Assembly (NCBI GenBank): GCA_013298775.1
Contig: JAAFIV010000010.1
Coordinates: forward strand, 1 to 64,000
Reading direction: 5' to 3'
Length of the DNA: 64,000 bases
Source: Ignavibacteria bacterium
Lineage (GTDB): Bacteria > Bacteroidota > Ignavibacteria > Kapaibacteriales > UBA4661
In this document: positions 12,001 through 20,000 of the stretch, piece after piece
Position numbering within the stretch: the first letter of the stretch is position 1
Layout: the number at the start of each line of letters is the position of its first letter
Position numbers and translations under genes: made by a program
Notes under the pieces: generated by a model
Database searches by the model: none
Seen by the model: the letters and a program-made list of their open reading frames with translations, nothing else
What the model was told of the DNA's origin: nothing

Positions 12001-12555
12001 ACGCCAAACGAAAAGGGAGTGCGTCCGATTATTGATACGAGCAAGGCATCGCGCCAAGCGTCATCATCATTACAGCAGTTTGCGCTCGTTCCGGGATTGT
12101 TCTGGGATGGTCGAACAAATCTACTTCTGCGGATAAACGCGGTTTCTGTTTCTGGCAATACCGATAATACGCCAATTCTCATTGACAATTTGCAATGGGG
12201 AGCGAAAAGGGTGTTTATTGATAGTTTGATACCGGGAAGATTTACCGCAAAGGCGTGTGAAGCAGGCGGGAAGCGGCTTGTAACAAGTGCGAAAGCGACG
12301 CAGTTGGCGGTGATTGCGCCCAATCCCGCAAAAGACGAGGTAAGCATTGCCTACACGCTCCGCGAGGACGGTTTTGTGGAAATTTCTCTTATTGATGCAA
12401 ACGGCAAAACCGCACAAACACTTGTTTCTGAAGAACAAACCGCAGGAGACTATACGACCACAAAAGCCTTGAAAAATGTACCGAGCGGAAGCTACACGGT
12501 GCGACTTTCGACGCAGAATGGCGTGGTAACGAAGCGGGTGAATGTGGTGCGGTAA
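1..12555 (+). CDS. Giant T9SS-secreted multidomain surface protein (5' partial)
   Basis: The frame is open to the window edge and there is no signal peptide, so the true start lies upstream; the GTG at 4 is not taken as the start. About 4,183 residues are visible. Order (residues from position 4): end of a Kelch-like propeller 1-105; IPT/TIG 113-196; NHL repeats 200-510; beta-helix-like repeats 513-1562, with two inserts of the 'YVDGPL...YLFPVG' type common in Bacteroidota; seven IPT domains 1563-2130; a second propeller 2130-2488; a Gly/Ser linker 2487-2516; IPT; NHL repeats 2603-2933; two IPT; leucine-rich repeats 3170-3493; Ig-like 3510-3596; fibronectin-like 3600-3713; ASPM/Hydin-like 3717-3935; cohesin-like 3938-4080; T9SS sorting domain about 4085-4183 (IAPNPAKDE...VVR). 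The T9SS domain implies outer-membrane export and surface anchoring or release. An adhesive or binding role is inferred; no catalytic domain was seen. Confidence 0.9.
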   Translation, partial: GVTRLGVSPGGVPNFAWQPNINSTVYAIAIDGTNVYAGGAFTFVNGVTPRNKLAAFPTSPTTPTATAFDPNITGGDVFALAAGGGRVYAAGNFANVGGQPRASFAVFSSTPVPAIMGFTPTNAYPMQVVRITTTAPVSSPITQVQFGGVNSPSVKNVNSTTIDAVVPYGAMSGNVTIGDGATTVNQMGFTVNAIPPVATFIGRGTVFLPQNAAGQMTTLAQPLGMTFNSTGDMFITESSAHNIRRVTPGGFATNFAGIPLSAGSANSTALNSTFDNPVAVAFDNADNLYVSDYINNKIRRIDNITKIVTDLATVNTPGGIIFDGTDLVVVSQGQHIINKLTLGGVVTPFAGTAGMSGTLDATGTAARFNGPMYVVKDASNNFYVTEQFNHRIRKITSAGVVTTLAGSTQGFADGFGTAAQFNRPSGIAVEPTSGVVYIGDGFDASSNFRIRMIQPNGMVTTLAGTGAAGTTDGLYNAAQFPSSIAGLLIKGDTLFVSGRQNNDIRRIHIAKYQYVSGDAGVASNWRLLPGLVTPAPNFTGPGFQFILASGTATATSGFTLGANCVMTVKNGATLTLNNAVTNSGAMIVENGGTLEVSNGVTLTNSGRLIIDNGATGGRLLLTGTGAVASTTPVYGDAIVPNNATLESGGAAAKTLTAVEIPSPMLAKLVISNTVGTTPPNAQAIGAVTGTLTVNSGGRLIIPSGNSLAHNNATALSFTVNNGGFVEIQGTGQISAAASPLNYVAGSTLQYSGTVAKTTTTAEFPAAMGGNLLLTNTNTITINAAKVLGASATLSLNGGRVITTGVNMLTVSNTAPTAITVTSGYVDGPLQRDMAANLTGTAGTYLFPVGVGADKFPFKVLDPTTGGTGPRLQVQAFVGNAMGMAGMNISSLSTSEYWQLQQVSGNYTSGRISLERLVMPFTAINSIGGNPATANGTYNNSLSTWAAGSLTTNAAIAGAGYFLAGIGPNLYDWQGGATGDWTVAANWVDPVTMLTRTTPAATDRLRFNAGTFAPTNIPTQTIQELIIGGNVTLSPAAAQTLTVGSGGVSIPGGSSLTLGNNMILTQAAGATITVGGTLNTGTSYVNGAGNFTLGASGTLATSRTDGINGAALAQGAVQCSGTVTYTAGASYTFNSAPNAITTNFAMAGSKPAITMPMGTLTTSGMNPITLNTPATVDVATNINGTGAFQTGIHTLTQNNAATLTVASGARLLISPLGAVVNNNSSGTSFTVQNMGTLEIQGNGLVTGASDVNYVPGSTLEYSGAAVKTTNTREMGVAGAQNVTISNSQPVTLGANALVLGSFIVNDGSTMNLSSTASNTLTLNGAINLYATGKFNSVNAAGASSLTIGGTGSISTLRMDAVNNTLNNFTMNRTGSYSVTGDLNVRGTLNLQNGILQPTTRIFSGDPSGATPGVITGGSIGSYVQGKLHRRFTPNIAAAGTNYDFPVGTSGTGYRPATLVSTLTGAMSPVVEVENFDAGASTFDMSLTALLTPRNWRVQTMSGNFNGSAITLFEAGIVQSSVVARSAMQAGMYQGFGGNGITTTVTSNAGAVPASANHFFAVGTVIPTITGVSATTVSPGDTLMVTGTQLSGVSAVSIGGAAVQSFTVLSPTSMRIVVGSGSNGPIGLIHTGGSATSMVNITFNNAPLITGFTPTYGTTSSTVTIQGQRLANPSNVSFGGTNALSVVSSNFGAVTAVVGNGASGVISVQNAGGIGVSSGMFDFVIKPSIVNFFPKWAKAGDTVRIVGGNFQRLSGVQFGNSTFKQQFIPVTNGEIRILMPSDATTGLIRMENLVGQDSLGVMIAVKQPTISSMQPLTIVGVGQTITLSGTEFHPFPVVQIGSVTAATLDWTSLTEMRVTFAQATTGNLTIFASGGTVAAPSLIRVVGPPIVTSFSPASPLPGDLVSVTGANFVTNQLAVRVNGMTVQNLARQSDNGLTFIMPNTTNGPISITTLAGSTTAGITFQPITVTAAQPMDALPGVDVTLTGTRFTGITQVRFGPVTASQFTVVSPTQLSVRVPLSVTGGTTSIFVTGAAGTATLNGFILRVPAPVINSFSPFSAAPMQTVRISGLNFSGTTQVRFGGVAATQFTVESGTQITATVPENASSGSITVVNAAGMGSRPGFTVTAAQPNPSTALGNFPTFNADVRAVLVIGNTVYVGGDFSEATNAPANGGTTLSRVGLAAINATTGALLPWTLKLEGNSVYALTYSGDRIFASGDFTRVNDNGTSYTRNRILAIEIATGKLMSWTANVGENEGVFASLAMDRGTVYVAGAFTRVAGQVRNNSCAFNGTDGSLMQNYAPDIAAPTFAIDIAGPWAIIGGRFGQVNGNTSRVHITGIGIDNGIIAPWNPVIPMGYVNSVKVDGDKVYLGGGFTQVGGVPRNLMCAVDAVTAAPLAWNPNVNGAPLAITVSNGVVYAGGTFTMANGSVPRNRLAAFPAPPMDATVTVFNPNIDDRVMGLASNGSTLFAVGSFTTVGGQPRRGFAAFSTTGAGSTGGGSTSGGSSSTSGGSTSGGGSATSPVISTISPETAAPMQSVTISGANFEGITKVEFGDKEAWYKVISPTQIRAVVPFGAGGANGGGVSVVVSTAQSAGSREGFTVSATPLVSTLAGNGVREDVSDSAGQSASLQVPRFGTKIGNNVYFSTINAIRKLNLLTGAVSTLAGSSAYGGDDGIGAEASFDSPYGMISSNETGGEGSSFLLIADYGNNKIRFVEIESGEVGTLAGTGDKSHVDATLEQSSFNSPQGLVRDSQGRILVTDHEGQTIRFLQGSRVGTEAGTPGRAGTVNGLADTALFSGPSGIVVDNQNNAYVADRNGNRIRKISLDDGIVTTLAGTGEAGFANGAAETAKFNSPIGLAINGTTLFVADAFNNRIRAVSTQTGEVITVAGSGIQGFADGSQQSAQFDAPHSLLWDNDSGSLIVFDTENNRIRRVVPGTIVFAPSTRNSMTMTNGTVTMTNATVEPIMKITDVLPRTVVEGSNVTLSGENISTNATVSIGRSSLEIIEQSTTAIVVKIPNNIVPAIMLSTNARLVVTSPTIRINVFPPVVVTARDIPFISIVFPSIATTRSVVSILGQHLAPLSERVRGSVTGVSIGGVPVQAFSVLTPGQIQVTVGSVRSGVVQVRTLSGQTLTADGRFTLDTTQVQMSGGNVSTSATMQSAPMPVAIPRVSMQDSIALNRLFAATQGMQWATNSNWANGAPVALRFGVRVRDERVVEIRLPSAGLSGSIPPEVLQTLDKLEVLDLSNNRLAGAIPPMIAMAQNLEVLNLQGNRFIGALPSGFCSMGKMRELNLAGNSIEDSLARLCCLANATTINLQGNKFTGTMPPCIQNIRGLSVLNLAGNAASGPLPEALGQLRSLTQVNLRGNRFTGVFPRALAQVFTNNPSAQKRQSTSEANEALGLEVLDLGENGLTGDIPEEIGNLLNLRTIRLDRNNFTGILPKGLLSLNRLRMLDVRNNQFTSGPDLNTTRIDTLLVQNNRFTVVSLERFFGLRVYQYLPQEFTAPRITARSGAVTFTTNSFTITVNEPLTLTIPRTDNFSLTQWRKNGVAIQTPLDTNNHAELRIPAFTLADTGVYDCVVRNTVLAGIVLTTAQIQVRGTIPMIIPTAVQLIAPRVNDEDLPLEPRFRWTSSRAADTYRLELASDSSFTSTISTVQIPQSVELLAAGEVIASRTSAAAFFSRGFPLQNDRRYYWRVRAENTFGTSAWSIGTFTTVPLNAELSIGTLDFGTVTRRDTVRGVVRIRNFGGVTLRLDSIRTDNTAFVLDSLPIGTVLAPGNELLFRVSTPSEKIGNSVGGLFVYFRSGMNNVRGDRKSPNRLTVRVQGIKLTANQLDTVIVGRRVLTTVLIQNLSDEVITIENKNVAMVNKIPDFQLKSLERFVEIAPNQFETVKIEITAQKEGAIPEEILQVIGIRGDASRTIEREKIDTARISSRLFARQAKPEDIFVRIAVKAVRDSIAPGGSATLELSLVPLDNSPFTKILQAGTPSFSGTLRWNPQVLSLTPNEKGVRPIIDTSKASRQASSSLQQFALVPGLFWDGRTNLLLRINAVSVSGNTDNTPILIDNLQWGAKRVFIDSLIPGRFTAKACEAGGKRLVTSAKATQLAVIAPNPAKDEVSIAYTLREDGFVEISLIDANGKTAQTLVSEEQTAGDYTTTKALKNVPSGSYTVRLSTQNGVVTKRVNVVR
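7462..7550 (+). repeat. Gly/Ser-rich linker-coding microsatellite-like tract
   Basis: GGTGGTAGTA-type triplets repeat irregularly here and encode an about 30-residue Gly/Ser/Thr linker between a propeller and the next IPT domain of the first giant protein. The three paralogues in the window have no such linker. Confidence 0.75.
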
Positions 12556-12610
12556 GATTGAATTGATGAGAAATATGTCTGGACACAGAACAGACAGTGA
12601 TATAAGGGGA

Positions 12611-12649
12611 AACAGCCCGTTCTTAGCAGGAAAGAACGGGCTGTTTTTA
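12611..12649 (+). terminator. Intrinsic terminator of the first giant gene
   Basis: There is a perfect 14-bp stem, 12611-12624 paired with 12632-12645 (AACAGCCCGTTCTT and its complement), with a 7-nt loop and a following T-run. It starts 56 nt after the stop codon. Confidence 0.92.
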
Positions 12650-12670
12650 TGTTGTGGAAGAGATTGCTCT

Positions 12671-12709
12671 GTGACTATCTGCGACTATCTGCGACTATCT
12701 GCGACTATA
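12671..12709. repeat. 10-bp tandem repeat, four copies
   Basis: The unit GCGACTATCT occurs four times in a row, the first copy with GTG and the last diverging at its end. The tract overlaps the final codons of the reverse-strand nuclease gene, so its 3' end was formed inside or next to the repeat. Confidence 0.85.
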
Positions 12710-13571
12710 GGTTGAGTAGTTGTCGAACTTCCTGCGGCGAACAACCGAGCAAGTCGGCAATTTCCTGCACCGAGCGACCTTGCGTGTGCCATTGCTGTGC
12801 AAGGCGTACGATAGTGATAGATTCACCTTTTTCAATACCTTTTTCAATACCTTTTTCAATACCTTTTTCAATACCTTTTTCGATACCTTCATTCAGCACT
12901 TCCTCACGAATTTCACGGTAGAAGCGGGATTCAAAAAATTTGCTGGTGGGTGTGTACATCATGGTTTCAAGCTCCTTTCGGGCAATATCGGGAAATTTTT
13001 CAATGAGAATGTTGAGAACAATTTGCAAAATCGGGTCGTGGTCGGCTTCGCTGGGGAAATACGTTTGCGCATCCTCAACGATAGGTTCTACGCGCTTTGT
13101 GATGTCTTCGCGCTTCAGGGGTTCTTCGATGAGACGCAAAATATTGAGCGGAAACGGCGTTATGTCTTGCCTTTGGAACTCGCTCAAATACACCCGCGAA
13201 AGCTGTTTCTGCGTTTCAAAAGCCTGATACTGAATTGGTAAGCCCGCATCAGCGCGGGTGTTGGGGAAGAGCGCGATGGCGTGCCAATGGGTTTCTTCGC
13301 CCTGCCGCCGAAATTGGTGCAAGTACAGCATAATCTCCGCAAAGAGGCGTGGATACAGCGTTTTGTCCTTGCGAAACTGCGCCTCCACAAAATAGACGGT
13401 ATCTTCAGCACGTTCTGGCAAGAGGACACCATCAATCCGCAAACTGTGTCCCTTCAGTTCCAGCGATGTGAAAGTATAAGAACTACCTGGCGGCGGCTTC
13501 ATTCCTAAGAGTGCGAAGACAGCACTTGGCAAAACCTGAAAAAATTTGTAAATGAGGGAATCAGTTTTCAT
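12705..13571 (-). CDS. Rpn/DUF2887-type PD-(D/E)XK nuclease-like protein
   Basis: A 288-residue protein resembling the Rpn family (recombination-promoting nuclease/putative transposase; DUF2887 group). The N-terminal PD-(D/E)XK core is visible as D47 (RIDGVLLPE) and E63-x-Q65 (YFVEAQF), followed by a helix with YPRLFAEIMLYLHQF, typical of this group. Residues about 229-249 are a tandem GIEK repeat, predicted to be helical or coiled coil. The last about 30 residues (SVQEIADLLGCSPQEVRQLL) look like a helix-turn-helix. Known Rpn proteins are DNA endonucleases that stimulate RecA-independent recombination; activity here is inferred. The gene lies alone, convergent to the first giant gene and divergent from the next. 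Confidence 0.85.
   Translation of the reverse strand: MKTDSLIYKFFQVLPSAVFALLGMKPPPGSSYTFTSLELKGHSLRIDGVLLPERAEDTVYFVEAQFRKDKTLYPRLFAEIMLYLHQFRRQGEETHWHAIALFPNTRADAGLPIQYQAFETQKQLSRVYLSEFQRQDITPFPLNILRLIEEPLKREDITKRVEPIVEDAQTYFPSEADHDPILQIVLNILIEKFPDIARKELETMMYTPTSKFFESRFYREIREEVLNEGIEKGIEKGIEKGIEKGIEKGESITIVRLAQQWHTQGRSVQEIADLLGCSPQEVRQLLNL
12826..12885. repeat. 12-bp tandem repeat encoding GIEK units
   Basis: Five head-to-tail copies of CCTTTTTCAATA (last copy has one change) lie inside the Rpn-like gene and encode repeated Gly-Ile-Glu-Lys on the reverse strand. The near-perfect unit identity makes this a likely site of copy-number change that preserves the frame. Confidence 0.92.
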
Positions 13572-13744
13572 GAAATGTGCTGATGAAAAAAGTGCTGTTG
13601 TGCCAAACTGCTTGCCAAAATGCTTCGTTCAAAATAGCATATTTTGCCGCCATTTTCAAGCTCTGAAGCAAGGACTGTATGGTAACGAAGAAATCGCGTC
13701 AGGCGATGTCGTTCCCACAGCGTTGAATGGTCCACACACTCTAC

Positions 13745-13777
13745 GCCACCCAAGCGGCTTCATCGCCGTTAGGTGGC
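13745..13777. other. Stem-loop in intergenic region
   Basis: GCCACC at 13745-13750 pairs with GGTGGC at 13772-13777, and an inner AGCGGC/GCCGTT stem (with one G-U pair) closes a 6-nt loop. Only a short T-run follows. It could end transcripts or be a small repeat element. Confidence 0.4.
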
Positions 13778-13796
13778 TTTCAATGACAAAAAACGC

Positions 13797-13827
13797 TTGT
13801 TCTTTGCACAAAAAATGGTACATTTAC
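13797..13827 (+). promoter_or_regulatory. Candidate Bacteroidota-type promoter
   Basis: TTG at 13797-13799, a 20-nt spacer and TACATTTA at 13820-13827 resemble the Bacteroidota consensus TTG-N19-TAnnTTTG with one mismatch. It would give a leader of about 180 nt before the giant gene at 14011. Confidence 0.35.
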
Positions 13828-14010
13828 GCGATTAAAAATATCATTCTGAATATCCCGACCATAATAATTCTCATAGTGCTGTCCTTTGAACGAATACGTA
13901 GAGTTCTTGCGCTTTTGTCTTGATTCCAAACTTCTGTTCTGCAGAAAAGTGTACCTCCGTTCTACTGTTCATCGTTTCCATCTTTCTTCATCTTTTTCAC
14001 TGGTGCGTCT

Positions 14011-17000
14011 ATGCGTTTGGCTGCTTTTTCCCGTTATTTCATTGTTGTTTCTCTACTACTGCTCGCGCCGCGCCTTTGGGCGCAGCCAGGGAGTCTTGAC
14101 CTGAGTTTTGCACAAGCAGGCGGAGGTCCAGACAACTTAGTAGAGTGTCTTGCCGTTCAAAATGATGGAAAAGTGATTATCGGCGGGGGCTTTAGCAATT
14201 CGCACGGACAGCCTCGTGCTAATCTTGCTCGCCTGAACGCTGACGGGACACTGGATCTTAGCTTTACTCCTCCGAGCTTTAGTCCATATGTGTTTGCCAT
14301 TGCTATTCAAGCGGATGGAAAAATTCTTGTAGGAGGCTCTTTTACTTCTGTGCGTAATAGAATTGCTCGCCTTAATGCCGACGGTACACTTGATAACAGC
14401 TTTGGACAAGTGGGTCTGGGACTTGATAATTCTGTCCGAGCCATTGCTGTTCAAAGCGATGGAAAAATTATTGTGAGCGGGGAATTTGAGAACTACAATA
14501 CTCCATCGTCTATACAACGTGGGAAAATTGCCCGCCTCAACGCCGACGGTACACTCGACAATACCTTTACAACACCAAATCCAGGGTTTAATGGTGTGCG
14601 AGTAACTACTCTTGCCATTCAAAGCGATGGTAAGATCCTCGCAGGAGGAAATTTTTTTCAGTATGGAGCAACCGCTCGGGGTAATCTTGCTCGTCTAAAC
14701 TCCGATGGCACACTCGACTCTTTTACCTCATCTATTTCGCTTGGTCCATTAAGTGCCGTCGTTCTTCAAAGTGACGGCAACATTCTCGTTGCAGGGAATG
14801 TTACAAATAGAATTGCTCGGCTTTTGGCTAATGGTATGACTGATGCTGCCTTTAATACTAACGTAGCCGCCTTGGCATTAAACGCTGGTGTAAACTCCGT
14901 TGCTTTTCAAAGTAACGGGAAAATCATTATTGGAGGATCGTTCAGCACACCACCACGCAACAATATTATGCGAATGAATGCGGACGGTACGATAGACGCC
15001 AGCTTTGGACCAACGATGGGGGGGGTGAATGGCAGTGTGAATGCTATGTTTCTTCAAACCGATGGAAAAATCGTTATAGGCGGTGGTTTTGGCTTTTACA
15101 ACGCAATACCTCGTTTGAGAATCGCCCGCATCAACGGCGGCGAACAATACACCTGGGATGGCTCGGCAGGCACCGACTGGCAAAACCCCGCAAACTGGAC
15201 TCCCGATCGCACCACCCCTGCTGTAACGGACGTTCTTCAATTCCCATCAGGAGGACCTTGGACACCCACAAATATCCCCAGCCAAACCCTTGGCGGACTG
15301 ATTATTGATAACTCCACCGTTACCTTGCGCGGCGCGTCATCAAATATACAACTGACCGTAATAAATCCAGGCAATAGCGCAGTATTACAAGGAGCGGCTC
15401 CTGTTCTCAATCTTGGCGGGGTGAATGGTAATGCGGATAATCCGGTAACTATCACCATGGCTGCCGGTGCGACCTTTATTGTAGGGGGAACCTCAACTCT
15501 CAACGTGAGTACGGCTGCTATTCGCGGCGCAGGAAATTTTATCATGCTCGCTTCTGTTACAGGTCGTTTTATTACTAGCCGCGCTGACGGTATCAATGGG
15601 ATAAGCCAAAATACAGGTTCTATCCAGTGTTCAGGAATGGTTAATTATGATATGGGAAATAAGAGGTTTGAATTTCGTGGTCTGCCAGGTATTGACCAAA
15701 CAGCAAATATGCAAGCCGTAGGCACAAAACCTGCTGTCATTGCTGTAACGAACTTGGGAAAAACGGGACCAAATACATTATTCATCAACAGTAATCTTAC
15801 CGTATCACAGGCTTTTGTGCCTGCTACCATTGACGGAACTATCGAAGTTATGCAGGGCGTAACGTTTGGATATTTGACTAATGGTCCGACGCTCAATCCC
15901 GCAGCTACCCTGCGTGTACGCGGCACATTGAACGCTGGGGCAAGTACGACGGTGAATGATGGTACTATCGAGGTTGCTGGTGGAAGTATTACTGGTGCAG
16001 GACTTTTCACGTATTCCGCAGCTTCCCGCCTCATCTACTCTGGTGCGGGCAATCTCACTGCGGGACCTGAATTTCCCACAGGTGCTGTCATGCCCGCCGA
16101 TGTGTACGTGCAGAAGTCCTCTGGCATACTCACTCTTCAGCTTGCTGGCTACACTATCAACCGCAATATGTATGTTTCCTCCCCAGTTTTCGTTCCTTAT
16201 GCTATGCCAATTCCAAGTTCAATTACAATAAATTCGTCAGCTTTGCTGGAGGTACAAAATGGTGGGACGGTCTCGGTTGCTGGCACTCTCTCGGTTATAG
16301 GTGGTGGACTTGCTCGTATCAAAACTGGCGGAACGTTGGAACAGATTGCTCCGAACGGCGTAATATCTGCTATTGCTCCGCTCACCTATGAAGTTGGCTC
16401 TACACTGCGGTATAGCGGTACGGGGGCTATTATGAGCGGGGCTGAACTCCCAAGCATCCTCCCTGCCAACCTCAATGTAAATAATGTTGGAACTCTTACC
16501 TGTGGGGCGGGAGTAATTCTTCAAGGAACAAGCACGATTGGCACTGCCAGCGTGATGCAGATTGCTAGTGGAAGTGGGCAGATAACAGATTTTGTCGGCT
16601 CTTTGACGCTGAATGGTATCATAAGAATTCCTCCTGGTATAAACACTCTAAAATTCAGCGGTCCGCTTTCGCTGAATGGCTCTATTGACGGGGCGTTTCT
16701 TACTGGAAATTCAAATTTGCAGTTTGTTGGAAGTGGCTCTGTTACTGGTGCGCTTGGGTTTCTTGGTAATACCTATCGCGGTGCAGTGCTGCTCGACCGT
16801 CCAGGAATGCGCCTTACACTTGGCTCATCGCTCAGTTTGACGAACAACACCCTACCGCTCACGCTCACGCAAGGCGTTCTGGTAACGAGTGCTGCAAACC
16901 TTCTGACCATAACACTGGACTTCTTTGATTCCATTCTTGGCGGCAATGCGAATGCCTACATTGATGGACCGCTTGCGCGGAGGCTTCGCGCAAACTGGAC

Positions 17001-20000
17001 CATGCCTGATTCGTGGCTCTTTCCTGTCGGCAAAAACGGACGCTATTTACCCGTGAGCATTGTTACACCCCAAACAGGCGGTATCGCGCCACTTATTCAA
17101 GCCGAAGCCTTCACGGGCGCGACGGGCGGCACAGCAGATTCCACGCTGAATAACCTCCTCCCCAATACCTACTGGGATGTGAACCTCGTTTCGGGTAATA
17201 TCCTTTCCACCCGCATCCGCCTCGACCGCGATGTGCCGACGATTCCACTCAACGCCGTTGTAGCGAAATCTCCCACGCTCACTGGCTCGTACACCAGCAT
17301 TGGTCGGGATTCCGTGTCGGCGACGCGCATTGTGAGTGCGCCGTTCTCGAGCTTTAGTACCTTTACCCTTGGTTCGCCGTTTATTCCGCCGCCGCCCGTT
17401 GTTACCATTGCTACGGTTTCTCCGCTCATTGCCACGCAAGGCACAACGGTCGTCATCACGGGCGCGAACTTTAGCACGGTTACGGGCGTGTTCTTTGGTG
17501 GGCAGCCCGCCGCGACGTTTATGGTCAATTCTACCACGCACATTACCGCCCTTGTCGGCAATGGCGCGTCGGGACGAGTAACGGTGCGCACTTCGGGTTT
17601 TTCATCCGCAACCACCAACACGCAATTTACCTTCATCGGCGCACCGACTATCACTGACATTCAGCCCAGAAGCGTTCTGCCGAATCAAGATTTTGTGATA
17701 ACAGGAACAAACTTTTTTACGACCACGAATGCCTCGCAAGGCGCGTCCTTGCTGGTCTCAATGAATGGCAATACCGCAAGCTCGGTGATAATCAATTCTC
17801 CCACGCAGCTCACGGTACGCTTTATTGCATCGGGTTCGGGAATGCCGACCCTAAGGGCGCAAGGCGGCATCACTACCTCGCCCGTTGTGGTGAGCATTTT
17901 TGCACCGCCCGTCATTACGAGCTTCGCACCAACGACCGTTCCGCAAAACAGCATGGTTACGATTACGGGTGCAAATTTTGTGGTCAATCAAACGCAAGTG
18001 CGCTTGAATAATCTCACGCTGCCAGTGATGGTGAATTCTACCTCGCTCGCAACGGTGCAGATTCCTCAGAACGCGCTCTCCGGCACGCTTTCGCTAACCA
18101 CGCCTGGCGGAATAGCAACCACCAGCCAAACGCTCACGGTCGTGCCAGCACCCAGCATTTCCAGCATCACGCCTACAAGCGGCGACATGGGAACACCTAT
18201 CACCATAACGGGACAGAATCTCGCTGCTTCGGGAACGCTGCTCATTGGCGGCATTCCCACAACCTTCACGGGTTCGGGCAATGTGCTGACCGCAATTCTG
18301 CCCACGCTGCCAAACAATGTCGTCTCCAGCCAAGCAACGGTGAGCTTTCAGACGCTCGGCGGCACGGCAATCTTTCCGCAATCCATTACAATTTTCTTGC
18401 CCACGCGCCTCGCCATTACGGGGCTTGAGCCGAATCCTACGGTGGAAGGCTTGTCAATGCTGATTCGCCTTGCCGGAGCAACCGCCAACACTGTGATTAC
18501 CAACGTTTCCATCGGCGGCGTTGCGGCGACCAATGCAACGCTTCAGCAAACCAATGGAACCGTGCGCCTTACCACGCCAACGGGTATCGTGATGCCGCTT
18601 TCAGCGCGGCAAGTGCAAGCTCCCGTGCTGATTTCCTTTACGCAAAATGGTCGGGCAAGCAGCACCAATGCTGCGATTTCGCTCACCGTGCAAGCGGCGA
18701 ATTTCCCTGCGCTCACCAGCTTTTCACCGCAAACAGGCTCGTCCACCACCACGCTCACGCTCACGGGCGAGAACTTTGGTAGTGCTCCGCGCGGCAGTAT
18801 TCAAGCGGTGTTGGTGGGTGGCGTGCGTGTGCAGAGTTTCCGCATCGTTTCGCCAAATCAAATTCAAGCAACGGTGGGAACGGTGATGAGCGGCGCAGTT
18901 ACCGTCGAAACCAGTGCTGGTGTGCTTTCCGCGCCAGGTGTGTTTACCTTTGATGCCCGCACTCAGCCTGTCATTGTGCCAGAGCCGCCCGTTGCCACGC
19001 AAGATTCTCTCGCGCTTATTGCCTTGTACAATGCCACAAGCGGTGCTGCTTGGCGCACGAACACTGGCTGGCAGACTACGCGCCCACTAAGAACCTGGTT
19101 CGGCGTGGTCGTTGCAAATGCTCGCGTTGTGGAATTGCGTCTGCCCGCAAACGCGCTACAAGGAACGCTGCCCGTGCAGGCACTTCGCGCTCTGGCAAAC
19201 GCGCCGCTCTCGAATCTGCGCGTACTCGACCTCAGCGGCAACACGATAAGCGGCGACGTTGCGAATCTTTTTCCCTTGCTTACCGCACTCGAAAGCCTGA
19301 ACCTGAGCAATACTCAGCTCTCTGGCGCATTGGCGAATATCTGCTCGGCGACGAATCTGCGCAGCATCAATCTGGCAAATGCTCGCTTCGCAGGAACGCT
19401 GGACGCTCTTTGTTGCTTGAATCGCATGGAATCGCTGAATGTTGGCAATAATCAATTCACAGGCGCACTTCCCGCGTGTTTAGGTGATAAACAAACGCTG
19501 ACGGTCATCGAAGCAAGCAATAATCAGCTTTCTGGGGCATTACCGAGCGGACTGGGCGCGTCGGAAGGCTTGCAAGTGCTGAATCTGCGGGGGAATCGTC
19601 TCACGGGCGGCATTCCCGCTACGTGGGGAGATAATACCGCGAAAAACCGCACCACTGCTCAATCTTTGACGGGGTTGCAACGGCTTGATTTATCGCAAAA
19701 TCAGCTTTCAGGTGCGCTCCCAAGTGAATGGAGCGGGCTACAAAACGTGCGCGAACTCTTGCTTGCGGGCAATCGTTTTACGGGCGCGATTCCTACGTCT
19801 TTCCTCGCGCTCTCACGCCTTCGCTTGCTGGACGTGAGTAATAATCAACTCTCTGACGGACCCGATTTAGGAACAATTTCCCGCTTGGATACGCTCGCCG
19901 TCGGCGGCAATCGCTTTCCCGTTGAAGTATTGGAGCGGTTTGCGGGACAACGCAGTACGCGGCGCATTTTCACGTATCTTCCGCAAGAATTTGCCCAACC

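Larger units (their letters stand above)
13572..14010. other. Divergent intergenic region
   Basis: This 439-bp gap separates the reverse-strand nuclease gene from the next giant gene and must hold both promoters. It contains a two-part hairpin at 13745-13777 and a weak promoter match at 13797-13827. The open frames across it have no recognisable product and were not called. Confidence 0.6.

Noticed and set aside
13552-13923. 123-codon forward open frame between the nuclease and the second giant gene
   Set aside because: It crosses a stem-loop and likely promoter region, and its product has no recognisable features.
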